Shown here one piece after another: positions 34,224 through 42,260 of a stretch of DNA of 64,000 bases. The first letter of the stretch is position 1; every line of letters begins with the position of its first letter. The notes beneath the pieces were generated by a model. It was not told the DNA's origin and did not search any database. It saw only the letters and a list, made by a program, of their open reading frames with translations. The stretch is from Bog-756 sp963699105 (GTDB lineage: Bacteria > Actinomycetota > Acidimicrobiia > Acidimicrobiales > RAAP-2): the NCBI GenBank assembly GCA_963699105.1, contig CAVOTI010000005.1, positions 992,001 to 1,056,000 of the forward strand, written 5' to 3'. The position numbers were made by a program, and so were the translations under genes.

Positions 34224-36162
34224 GGGTCCCACCGCCGATCGTGGCTGGTCGTCCCACCCTGGCCCCGGTGGGCCCGGCCCCGGGGGCGGCGTCGACCCCG
34301 GTCGACTGGCGGGTCCACGGCAGCCGGAACTGGAGGGCCTCGATGCCGAGAATGCCACCGGCGGCCCGGCCGATGAGGATGATGCCCACCCCGGCGAACA
34401 GTCCGATCCCGTTGGACCACAGCTGGTTGAGGACCACGTAGGTCAGGGCGGCGAGGAAGGCCCCCGACACCGTGCGGATGCTCCAGATGGTCACGAACAG
34501 GACGAAGATGATGCCGGAGAAGATCTGGAAGTCGCTGGTGCCCACCACCCCCTGCACCGTCCCGTAGAGCGATCCGGCCAGCCCGGCCATGGCGGCAGCG
34601 ATGGCGAACACCGCCACCTTGGTCACCCCGATGTTGAGGCCGACGGTGGCATAGGCGGCCGGCGAGTCGTTGAGGGCCACCAGGCGCCGCCCGAACAGAC
34701 TCCGGCGGATGGCCAGCACCATCCAGGCCGACACCACGAAGAAGGCGGTGACCAACAGGAACTCGGCCCGGTCGCTGCCGAACGACAGCCCCGGGAGGAC
34801 GATCCGTCCGATGGTCACTCCCCCGGTCCCGTAGATGTGGCCGTCGGCGAAGAATCCGGTGGCCACCGCATCGGCGAAGGCAAAGGTGGCCAGAGCCAGG
34901 TAGAGGTCCCGGAGGCGGACCGTCGGCAGGGCGATGAGGGCCCCGATCCCCGCACAGACCAGGGTGGCCGCCACCAGGCCGAGCACCGATCCGCCCCCGG
35001 CGATCTTTCCCATGACGAAGGCGCCGATGCCCATGAACGAGAACTGGCAGAGGGACACCTGACCGGCGTACCCGGTGAGCAGAACCAGGGACAGACCGAC
35101 GATCCCGAGGCTCATGACCAGACCGCCGAGGTCCAAGATGGTGGTCCCCTGGAACTCGGTGTTGGCGAAGACCAGGGCGGCCACCACGGCCACCACGAAG
35201 AACACGATCCCGGCCGTCAGCGATTCCCGGGCCCCGGCAACCCTCGGGGCCCGGACGGTGGAGAGCCGGCCCACCGCCCGCAACCTCACCGACGGGAGGG
35301 TGACCAGGGCCACGAACAAGAACACCATGGGCAGGGCGTAGGTGATGTCCGGCACCAGGTTCTGGGGAACGTGGGGAAGGATGTAGTTGATGACGTAGTT
35401 CTCGGCCAGGCCGATGGCGATGGCCGCCGCGAACGTCATCGGGATGTTCTTCAGCCGGCCGACGATGGCGGCGGCGTACCCGTTGACCACCAGCAGGGTC
35501 ATGGCCTGGATGTTGATACCCGTGGTCTGGGTCGGGGCCAGCAGCACCCCGGCCAGGGCGGCCATCATGAAGCCGAGGATCCATCCGTACTGGCTCATCC
35601 GGTTGGGCGATGCCCCGGACATGGCCACCAGTTCGGGGTCGTCGACCACGGCCCGCAGGGCGTACCCGGTGCGGGTGGCATAGAACAGGGCCCGCAGGGC
35701 CAGGGCGACGCCCAGGGCCACCCCGATGATCAGGACCTCCTGGTACTGGATGTTGATCCCGACCAGCCGGAACTGGCCTCCGACCATGTTGTTCACCGCC
35801 CGTTCGGTGGTCGGGCTCCAGATCAACGTGGCCGCGCCGGTGAGGATGACCAGGAGGCCGAGGGTGACCATGACCGGTCGCTCGGCCGAGGCGCCGTGCA
35901 GGCGGCGCATCAGCACCCGTTCGACCAGGGCACCGGCAATGGCCGCCCCGATCACCAGCACGATCAGCAGGGCCAACAGGACCGGCACGTGGTGATCGGC
36001 CACCAGTTCCCAGTAGCAGAAGGCGGCGACCATGCCCACCGCCCCCTGGGCGAAGTTGAAGACCCCGGAGGTGGTGTACGTCACCACCAGGCCGGTGGCG
36101 GCAATCGCATAACCAGCCCCGAGCATCACCCCGAACACGGTGTACTGCAAGAAGTTGCTCAC
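34210..36162 (-). CDS. livHM: Fused LivH-LivM ABC permease
   Basis: A single 650-residue protein joins two permease subunits that are usually separate. The LivH half (~1-295) begins NFLQYTVFGVMLGAGYAIAA and has GLVVTYTTSGVFNFAQGAVG. The LivM half (~310-610) has GLSLVLLTGYAGQVSLCQFS and GALIALPTVRLRDLYLALAT. A basic linker around residue 300 (VRLRAVGRLSTVRAPRVAG) connects them. The C-terminus is a ~40-residue hydrophilic tail. GTG 36162 has AGGATG 5 nt upstream, and TATAGT at 36192-36197 gives it a promoter separate from the binding-protein gene. Confidence 0.9.
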   Translation of the reverse strand: MSNFLQYTVFGVMLGAGYAIAATGLVVTYTTSGVFNFAQGAVGMVAAFCYWELVADHHVPVLLALLIVLVIGAAIAGALVERVLMRRLHGASAERPVMVTLGLLVILTGAATLIWSPTTERAVNNMVGGQFRLVGINIQYQEVLIIGVALGVALALRALFYATRTGYALRAVVDDPELVAMSGASPNRMSQYGWILGFMMAALAGVLLAPTQTTGINIQAMTLLVVNGYAAAIVGRLKNIPMTFAAAIAIGLAENYVINYILPHVPQNLVPDITYALPMVFLFVALVTLPSVRLRAVGRLSTVRAPRVAGARESLTAGIVFFVVAVVAALVFANTEFQGTTILDLGGLVMSLGIVGLSLVLLTGYAGQVSLCQFSFMGIGAFVMGKIAGGGSVLGLVAATLVCAGIGALIALPTVRLRDLYLALATFAFADAVATGFFADGHIYGTGGVTIGRIVLPGLSFGSDRAEFLLVTAFFVVSAWMVLAIRRSLFGRRLVALNDSPAAYATVGLNIGVTKVAVFAIAAAMAGLAGSLYGTVQGVVGTSDFQIFSGIIFVLFVTIWSIRTVSGAFLAALTYVVLNQLWSNGIGLFAGVGIILIGRAAGGILGIEALQFRLPWTRQSTGVDAAPGAGPTGARVGRPATIGGGTRAAS

Positions 36163-36191
36163 CGAATCATCCTGTCCCCCCCGAGGCCCAC

Positions 36192-36197
36192 ACTATA
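36192..36197 (-). promoter_or_regulatory. -10 box TATAGT upstream of the fused permease gene
   Basis: TATAGT on the - strand is about 30 bp from GTG 36162, leaving room for a short leader with a G-rich ribosome site. No good -35 is seen. Confidence 0.4.
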
Positions 36198-36220
36198 GCA
36201 ATTACGTCTGTTTTAGCAGG

Positions 36221-37525
36221 TCAGGACCCCGGAGGAACGATGTACTCCCCGTTGCACCGGTAGCCGTTGGTGCTGCTGTTGACGGGTGGGTCGTCGATCC
36301 GCTGGTACGTGCCGTTGACGATGTCGCCCACCAGGTAGCAGTTCGACAACGTCTTGGCCGCCGGGTTGACCGGGATGGTGAGGTTGTTCCCGTCGAACGT
36401 GGTGATCTTCGACAGGGCCTGCAGCAGCGAGCCCCGGCTGGGGTCCGACCCGGCGTTCTTCAGCGCCTCGGAGAAGAGCTGACCCGACAGCCAGCCGTAC
36501 AGGGTGAACAGGTCGGGCTGGAAGCCGGGCGCGGCAAAATGGACCCACTTGAGGAACTGGGACACCGCCGGGATGGTGAAGACGTCACCGCCCAGGTACA
36601 GGGCGGCGTTCTGGTCCCAGTAGGCCCCTTCGACGGCGGTCGGCCCTCCGGCGTTGCTGACCAGCACATTGCTGTAACTGGCCGCCCCCAGCACCACCTG
36701 GGGATGGAAGTTCTGCTGCTGGAGGTCCTTGAGGAGGGAGGATGCATAGATCTGGGGGAGCTGGTCGATGAAGATGATCTTGACCCCGGCGTTCCTCATG
36801 GCGATCACGTTCTGGGTGAAGTCGGTCTGGGTCTCGGGGATGCTCTCCACGTAGACCACCTTGTAGCCCTCTTTCTCCAGCACGTACTTCTCCCCGGCCC
36901 AGTCGGCCAGGGCCGACGGCTGGTTCGACACGATGGACCCGACCCCGTCGACGTCGTTGGGGAACTTCTGCTTGAAGTACAACAGGGGGCCCGACTGCCA
37001 GCCACCGGCGGCGGGCACGGCGGCGAAGACGTTGGGCAGCTTGTCCACCGACTGGTTGAGGGCCACCGAGACGTCGGGCATGCCCGGGTTCTGCTTCAGC
37101 AGGAGGCCGCCGTAGTTGTCCTGGAGGGAGAAGCTGCCGACCAGGGCGAAGTCGTTGTTGATGGCGTTCTGGGTCATCTGCCGGTTGCCGGCGCCGGTGA
37201 ACCCGTCATCGGCGCCGTTGACGGTGATCTTGCGGCCGTTTATGCCCCCGGTGGAGTCCACGTAGTCGGCATAGGCCTCGGTGCCCACCAGCGCCCCCTT
37301 GAACAGCCCTCCGACCGACAGCGTCGACACGTTGCCCACGTCCACCGAGTTGGAGGTGATGCCGGTGTGGTCGCTGAAGGCGCTGGAGGGGATCTTCGAG
37401 CCGCCCGATCCGCTTCCCCCGCTGCCCGACGAGGAGTTGGTGGAGCTACAGGCCACGGTGGTGGTGGCCAGCAGTGCCACCACCCCCACAGCGACGATCC
37501 GAGTCTTCCATGATGCAGGACCCAC
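36221..37525 (-). CDS. livK: ABC importer substrate-binding lipoprotein (LivK-like)
   Basis: A secreted binding lipoprotein of 434 residues. The signal peptide IVAVGVVALLATTTVACSS ends in a lipobox-like Cys, followed by a Ser/Gly linker to about residue 45. The periplasmic-binding type-1 fold follows (VDVGNVSTLSVGGLFKGALV, YADYVDSTGGINGRKI). GTG 37525 has AAGGGGGAG upstream. It is first in order before the permease and ATPase genes. The ligand is unknown; Liv-type proteins bind amino acids, amides or urea. Confidence 0.88.
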   Translation of the reverse strand: MGPASWKTRIVAVGVVALLATTTVACSSTNSSSGSGGSGSGGSKIPSSAFSDHTGITSNSVDVGNVSTLSVGGLFKGALVGTEAYADYVDSTGGINGRKITVNGADDGFTGAGNRQMTQNAINNDFALVGSFSLQDNYGGLLLKQNPGMPDVSVALNQSVDKLPNVFAAVPAAGGWQSGPLLYFKQKFPNDVDGVGSIVSNQPSALADWAGEKYVLEKEGYKVVYVESIPETQTDFTQNVIAMRNAGVKIIFIDQLPQIYASSLLKDLQQQNFHPQVVLGAASYSNVLVSNAGGPTAVEGAYWDQNAALYLGGDVFTIPAVSQFLKWVHFAAPGFQPDLFTLYGWLSGQLFSEALKNAGSDPSRGSLLQALSKITTFDGNNLTIPVNPAAKTLSNCYLVGDIVNGTYQRIDDPPVNSSTNGYRCNGEYIVPPGS

Positions 37526-37598
37526 TGCTCCCCCTTGAAGTCGATGATGCCCCCGACAGCGGGAGCCGTGGCCTCGGTACCGACCGAAACGGATTATT

Positions 37599-37611
37599 TG
37601 ACTCTACGTCA
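37599..37611 (-). promoter_or_regulatory. Palindrome overlapping the -10 of the binding-protein gene
   Basis: On the - strand TGACGTAGAGTCA is a TGAC/GTCA inverted repeat around 5 bp. It contains TAGAGT (37606-37601), a likely -10 about 75 bp before GTG 37525. An operator role is inferred. Confidence 0.4.
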
Positions 37612-37616
37612 GAAAC

Positions 37617-37637
37617 TGGTGCGCGTGTCTAGCACCA
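37617..37637 (-). terminator. Possible hairpin 3' of the esterase gene
   Basis: TGGTGC and GCACCA form a 6-bp stem around a 9-nt loop, 29 bp past the esterase stop and followed on the - strand by only a short T tract. It may terminate transcription weakly. Confidence 0.35.
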
Positions 37638-37665
37638 AGCGCGGGTCGGTTCCCTAATCCCCTGC

Positions 37666-38952
37666 TCACTCGGCCTGTTCCACATTGGGACCCACGACCG
37701 CCGGCCGAGCCGGGGACGGCCGGTTGAGGGCGGCGAGGCGCACCCCGTCGAGAAAGCGGACCACCCCCATGGTGGTGTGGCGGCAGCGGATGGAGGCCAG
37801 TACGTCGAAGGCGTGCTGGGCATCGGGCAGCTCGACGTAGGCCACCGGGGCCCGTGAGGACTCCCGCAGGCGGTCGACGAAGTATCGGGCCACGGCCAGC
37901 GGGACCAGGGTGTCGTTCATCCCGTGGAGGACGAACATCGGCGGGGCGGAGGCGGTGACACGGTGGTCGGGGGACGCCTGCTCGAAGAGGTCCGGCTGAT
38001 CGGCCTTGGACACCTTCATCACCCGTCGTTCGAGCAGCTCGAGCAGTCCCGGCCCGTACGCCCCCGACCGGCTCGGGTCACCGGTGGTGTCGTAGACGCC
38101 GTAGAACGGGACGCAAGCATCCACCCGGGTGTCGAGCTCCTCGAATCCCGGCTGCCACTCCTTGTCGTCGGGGGTGAGGGCGAGGAGGGAGGACAGGTGG
38201 CCACCGGCCGAGCCACCCGAGACGGCGATGAACCCGGGATCCCCCCCGTACTCGGCGATGTGTTCCCGCACCCAGGCCACCGCCCGCTTGCAGTCGACGA
38301 TGGCCGACGGCCAGGTGGCTCGGGGGCTCAGGCGGTAGTTGATGGAGACGCAGACCCAACCCCGGGTGACCAGCTCGTGCATCATGGGGACGCCCTGCTG
38401 CCGCTTGTCCCCGATCACCCAGGCACCGCCGTGGATGTACACCAGTACCGGGGCCCGGTCGGGCTTGGCCGACCGCAGGGACAAGATGTCCAGCTTGTGG
38501 CGGTAATTTCCGTCGCCCCAGTAGTCGATGTTCCTGACCCGACGGATGCTGCGCAGTCGGAACGGGATGGCGATGACCAGGCGCCACCACTTGGTCCACG
38601 CCGGCACCGGATCGAAGCCGTCCACCCCGATGGGCCCTCCGGTGGCCCCGTCGAGCGCCTCTTCGACCAGTACCCGGGCCCGGTGGGAGACGACCGCCAG
38701 CCTGATCATCCCGATACACGAGGCCACGGCGACGGCCAGTCCCAGCCAACCCGGCCACGTGGCCAGCACCCCGTCGGTGGCAAAGGCGATGGTGGCGGCA
38801 ACCTCGAGCGCCCCGACCTGGAGGGGGAGCTCGCCCGGGATCCACCCCAGGGCGAAGCTCACCACGGTGAACGGCTCGCGGCGAATCGGAAAATGGGCGT
38901 TGACCACGAGCAGCGCGAAGACCATGCTGACTGCGAGGAACACCCAGGCCAC
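37666..38952 (-). CDS. Membrane-anchored alpha/beta-hydrolase esterase (HSL/LipQ-like)
   Basis: A carboxylesterase-type hydrolase of 428 residues. Three or four hydrophobic helices occupy the first ~100 residues. The oxyanion motif is VLVYIHGGAWVIGD, the nucleophile elbow SGGSAGGHLSS, and the likely acid and base are in VLHGMNDTLVPL and LPDAQHAFDVL. The layout matches mycobacterial Lip-type esterases. GTG 38952 begins AWVFLAVSMVFALLVVNAHF. It is divergent from the WS/DGAT gene, suggesting a neutral-lipid context. The substrate is unknown. Confidence 0.85.
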   Translation of the reverse strand: MAWVFLAVSMVFALLVVNAHFPIRREPFTVVSFALGWIPGELPLQVGALEVAATIAFATDGVLATWPGWLGLAVAVASCIGMIRLAVVSHRARVLVEEALDGATGGPIGVDGFDPVPAWTKWWRLVIAIPFRLRSIRRVRNIDYWGDGNYRHKLDILSLRSAKPDRAPVLVYIHGGAWVIGDKRQQGVPMMHELVTRGWVCVSINYRLSPRATWPSAIVDCKRAVAWVREHIAEYGGDPGFIAVSGGSAGGHLSSLLALTPDDKEWQPGFEELDTRVDACVPFYGVYDTTGDPSRSGAYGPGLLELLERRVMKVSKADQPDLFEQASPDHRVTASAPPMFVLHGMNDTLVPLAVARYFVDRLRESSRAPVAYVELPDAQHAFDVLASIRCRHTTMGVVRFLDGVRLAALNRPSPARPAVVGPNVEQAE

Positions 38953-39058
38953 CCCTCAATACAACACGCTGTGGCCTGTGATGTGAAGCCAACGGGCCGC
39001 TGACGGTCGCCGGGGGTCGGCGGGCCGTCGGGTGGTCGACATAGGGGAGGGAACGGGT

Positions 39059-40603
39059 ATGGAGCGACTGAGCGGGCTGGACGCAAGCTTTCTCTACCTG
39101 GAGACCCCGACCCTCCACATGCACGTGGCCCTGGCCCTCGTCTTCGACCCGTCGACGGTTCCCGGCGGCTACTCCTTCGACCGGATGAAGGACTCGATCG
39201 AAACCCGCATCCCCCTCGCTCCGGTCTTCCGCCGACGGCTCGTCGAGGTCCCGTTCCGGCTCGGGCACCCGGTGTGGGTCGACGATGCCGACTTCGACAT
39301 CGACTACCACGTCAGGCTCACCGCCGTCCCCCGCCCCGGCGGCCTGGCCGAGCTGGCCGATCTGGCCGGGGACATCGCCGGCCGCCAGCTCGACCGCAAC
39401 AAGCCCCTGTGGGAGATGTGGATCGTCGAGGGCATGGCCGGTGATCGCATCGGCCTGATCGCCAAGATGCACCACTCGACGGTGGACGGGGTGTCGGGAG
39501 CCGAGCTCCTCTCGGTGCTGTTCGACCTCGAACCGCAGCCCGAAGGGAAGCCGCCTCTACCGGACCATCAACTCGACACCCGGGTGCCCTCGGGTCTCGA
39601 GTTGATGAGCCAGGCCATCGTGGCCAGGTCGATGCGACCGTGGGAGATCGCCTGGGACATCGTGCGCACCGGCCAGAAGGTGCTCAACGTGCGCAAGGTC
39701 CGGCTCGGGGCCAACCATCTCAAGAACACCGGAAAAGCCGCCCTGCCCCTGTCCGCCCCGCGGACCTCCTTCAACTGCGCCCTGACCAGGCGCCGGAGCG
39801 CGGCCTTCACCTCCATCGGCCTGGACGACGTCAAGAGACTGAAGAAGGCCACCGGGACCACCGTCAACGACGTGGTGCTCACCGTGTGCACCGGTGCGCT
39901 GCGGTCGTTCCTGTCGGCCGGCGAAGAGCTCCCCGACAAGCCGCTGGTGGCCGTGGTGCCGATCTCCGTCCGGCCTGAGGTCGACAGTGCCCACGGGTCC
40001 AATCAGGTGTCGGCCATGTTCGTGCAGCTGCCCGTGGACATCGCCGATCCCATCGACCGGTTGATGGCCATCCACGAAGGCACCGAGGGCGCCAAGGAAG
40101 AGTTCAACGCCCTCGGGGCCGACCTGCTGCAGAACTGGGCCGAGCACGCCACCCCCAACGTGTTCGCCAGCGCATCCCGCTTCTACTCGAGGATGCGATT
40201 GGCCAACGTCCACCGACCCATCGCCAACCTGGTCATCTCCAACGTTCCCGGACCCGACTTCCCCCTCTACCTGGCCGGGGCCGAGCTCGATGCCGGATTC
40301 CCCCTCGGTCCGGTGATGGACGGCATGGGGGTGAACATCACCGTCATGAGCTACCAGGGCGTCCTCTACTGGGGGATGGCGGCGTGCCCCGAGTCGATCC
40401 CCCTGGTCTGGAGTCTCGCCGACGCCGTCCCGACCGCCCTCGACCAGCTGCTCGAAGCGGCCGGGCAATCGCCTGCCGTCTACCGGCCCGACACCGCCCT
40501 GGCCCCGGGCGGCCCGGGTCAGGGAGCGGCGGCCACCGCCATCGAAGACGCCCCCGAGCACACCGTGATCGGATCCCCGAACGTTTGGGACCCGGGCGAG
40601 TAG
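39059..40603 (+). CDS. WS/DGAT-family acyl-CoA:alcohol/diacylglycerol acyltransferase
   Basis: A bifunctional wax ester synthase/diacylglycerol acyltransferase-type enzyme (514 residues) that makes storage neutral lipids from acyl-CoA. The catalytic HHxxxDG is present in KMHHSTVDGVSG at about residue 141. The family start MERLSGLDASFLYLETPTLH, the block GTTVNDVVLTVCTGALR and the motif NLVISNVPGPDFPLYLAG are all visible. ATG 39059 has GGAGGGAA 7-8 nt upstream. The 3' end overlaps the convergent lipoprotein gene by 85 bp. Confidence 0.92.
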   Translation: MERLSGLDASFLYLETPTLHMHVALALVFDPSTVPGGYSFDRMKDSIETRIPLAPVFRRRLVEVPFRLGHPVWVDDADFDIDYHVRLTAVPRPGGLAELADLAGDIAGRQLDRNKPLWEMWIVEGMAGDRIGLIAKMHHSTVDGVSGAELLSVLFDLEPQPEGKPPLPDHQLDTRVPSGLELMSQAIVARSMRPWEIAWDIVRTGQKVLNVRKVRLGANHLKNTGKAALPLSAPRTSFNCALTRRRSAAFTSIGLDDVKRLKKATGTTVNDVVLTVCTGALRSFLSAGEELPDKPLVAVVPISVRPEVDSAHGSNQVSAMFVQLPVDIADPIDRLMAIHEGTEGAKEEFNALGADLLQNWAEHATPNVFASASRFYSRMRLANVHRPIANLVISNVPGPDFPLYLAGAELDAGFPLGPVMDGMGVNITVMSYQGVLYWGMAACPESIPLVWSLADAVPTALDQLLEAAGQSPAVYRPDTALAPGGPGQGAAATAIEDAPEHTVIGSPNVWDPGE

Positions 40604-41742
40604 GGGATCACGGCGTCGAACCCGTCCACCAGGTACGCCTCCGTCTGACCCGGACCGATCACGATGTCGGTCGGGTGTCCCGTGCCGGTGGCCGTCGAAT
40701 CCGAACTCAACTGGGGCAGTCGGACCGGATTCGACGGGCTCGAGAAAGTGGCCACCAAGATCGGGTTCACCCAGTTGTTGGCGGCGTCGGCCACCAGCAC
40801 GGTCGCCCCGTCGGAAGTGACGGCCACCGCCGCCGGGTCTGAGATGCCGAAACGATCGAATCCCGTGGCCGGACCGGCGACCCCGGTCGAAGCGGCGATG
40901 GGGAGGACGCGCCCCCCGAAGTCGGGCCCCCCCTGGCCCAGCACGTAGACGGTGGCTCCGTTGTCGGTCACGATGATGCCGTGGGGCGAATACACCGACG
41001 ACACCGACAGGCCGGTGGGGATCGCCGCCCCGGCGGTTGCATCCGAGGTGTCCACCGGGATCACCGCTCCGGGCACCAGGGCGAAGAGGGTGGTGCCGGC
41101 AGGGTCGAGGGCCATGCCGAAGATGGTCCGGCCGGCGCCCAGGTCGAGGGGGGTCCCGACCCGGTGGGTGGCGGCGTCGACGGGCACGATGGACGTCCCG
41201 CTGGCCGCCAGGATCGTCTGACCGCCGGGCAGGACGACGATGGCGTGTGTGCCTCCCGAGCCCGGGATGGGGATGGGTTGCTCGGCATGCTGGGTGACCA
41301 GATCGATGGGGATGATCACGTTCTGGACGGACTCCGGGGCCCCTGACGGGGCGGTGGTGGCCGCCCCTGAGGTGGCCGGAGGCACGCTGGTGGAGGACCC
41401 CGAGGGCTGGGAGATGACGCCGTCGCTGGTGACGACGTAGGCCCAGTGTCCGTCAGGCGAGACGGCGATGGCGAAGTCGCCGAGGACCGGCGTGCCCGAG
41501 ATCGGCAGGGGGATGTCGGCTTCGGCCGTGTTGGTGCTCAGCTCCACCGGCGTCACCGAGTTGGGGCACACCACGTATCCCACCGGACCGGCGGGCGCCA
41601 ACGACTGGTCTTGGAGGGGGGCGGGCCGGGGCGTGGCGAACAGCGAGCACCCGGCCAGGGTGACAGTCGCCGTGCCCAGCACCAAGATGGCCACTCCCCG
41701 TCGTCCTCGACCGCGCCCGCCTGCTGTTCGACCTGATGCCAT
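40519..41742 (-). CDS. YncE-like beta-propeller lipoprotein
   Basis: A secreted lipoprotein of 407 residues. The signal peptide VAILVLGTATVTLAGCS ends in a canonical LAGC lipobox. The rest is propeller-like repeats with PDGxxxYV-type strands (VSPDGHWAYVVTSDGV, DPAGTTLFALVPGAVIPVD, SDGATVLVADAANNW). ATG 41742 is chosen because it gives the normal signal peptide; an upstream start at 41769 is possible. The last 85 bp are antisense to the end of the WS/DGAT gene. The function is unknown; YncE-like propellers bind ligands or partners outside the membrane. Confidence 0.78.
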   Translation of the reverse strand: MASGRTAGGRGRGRRGVAILVLGTATVTLAGCSLFATPRPAPLQDQSLAPAGPVGYVVCPNSVTPVELSTNTAEADIPLPISGTPVLGDFAIAVSPDGHWAYVVTSDGVISQPSGSSTSVPPATSGAATTAPSGAPESVQNVIIPIDLVTQHAEQPIPIPGSGGTHAIVVLPGGQTILAASGTSIVPVDAATHRVGTPLDLGAGRTIFGMALDPAGTTLFALVPGAVIPVDTSDATAGAAIPTGLSVSSVYSPHGIIVTDNGATVYVLGQGGPDFGGRVLPIAASTGVAGPATGFDRFGISDPAAVAVTSDGATVLVADAANNWVNPILVATFSSPSNPVRLPQLSSDSTATGTGHPTDIVIGPGQTEAYLVDGFDAVIPYSPGSQTFGDPITVCSGASSMAVAAAP

Positions 41743-41826
41743 AGCTGATGGTGACCATAGCGACAGCACCGCCGTCCCAGGGATCGTGGTCGGCCGCCGG
41801 CGCCCCGGTGGCCGCCCGGGTCCGCC

Positions 41827-42126
41827 TCAGGAGTGCTCGAAGCTGGGGACGCCGTCGACTTCGAAGGCGAACTCGTCGACGAAGCACCACCACCACACCT
41901 CTCCTGGCTCGTAGGACTGGACCAGGGGATGCCCGGTGTCGTCGAAATGGGCGGTGGCATGGCGACCGGGGGAACTGTCGCAACAGCCGACATGGCCGCA
42001 GATCATGCACAGCCGCAGATGCATCCACCGACCCCCGCGGCGCAGACACTCCTGGCAGCCGTCGGATCCCGGCTCGATCTCCCGGACCTGGTCGAGGTGG
42101 TGGCAGAACTCTTCGGCTTCGGTCAT
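41827..42126 (-). CDS. UBP-type zinc-finger protein
   Basis: A 99-residue protein that is almost entirely a ZnF-UBP domain: FCHHLDQV, GCQECLRRGGRWMHLRLCM, ICGHVGCCDSSPGRHATAHF and GHPLVQSYEPGEVWWWCFVD supply the Cys/His ligands. In eukaryotes this domain binds ubiquitin C-termini. In actinobacteria it occurs as a stand-alone protein of unknown function. ATG 42126 has GGAGAGG upstream. It lies 135 bp downstream of the EAL-GAF gene. Confidence 0.87.
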   Translation of the reverse strand: MTEAEEFCHHLDQVREIEPGSDGCQECLRRGGRWMHLRLCMICGHVGCCDSSPGRHATAHFDDTGHPLVQSYEPGEVWWWCFVDEFAFEVDGVPSFEHS

Positions 42127-42260
42127 CGGCACCTCTCCACGGGCTCGGCTCCGGCCGACTCCCGTCCCATCGGTACCGAATCGTAGGCCCCGGCCGGCGG
42201 CACCGGCAGGGTCCGGTCCGGACGGGCCGGCCACCGGCGCCGGACGGGTCCCCCGTGTCG

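Noticed and set aside
33985..36198. A 737-codon + strand frame across the Liv permease
   Set aside because: Composition (His/Gly/Gln/Asp) is the antisense shadow of a GC-rich membrane protein; the - strand frame is a clear LivH-LivM.
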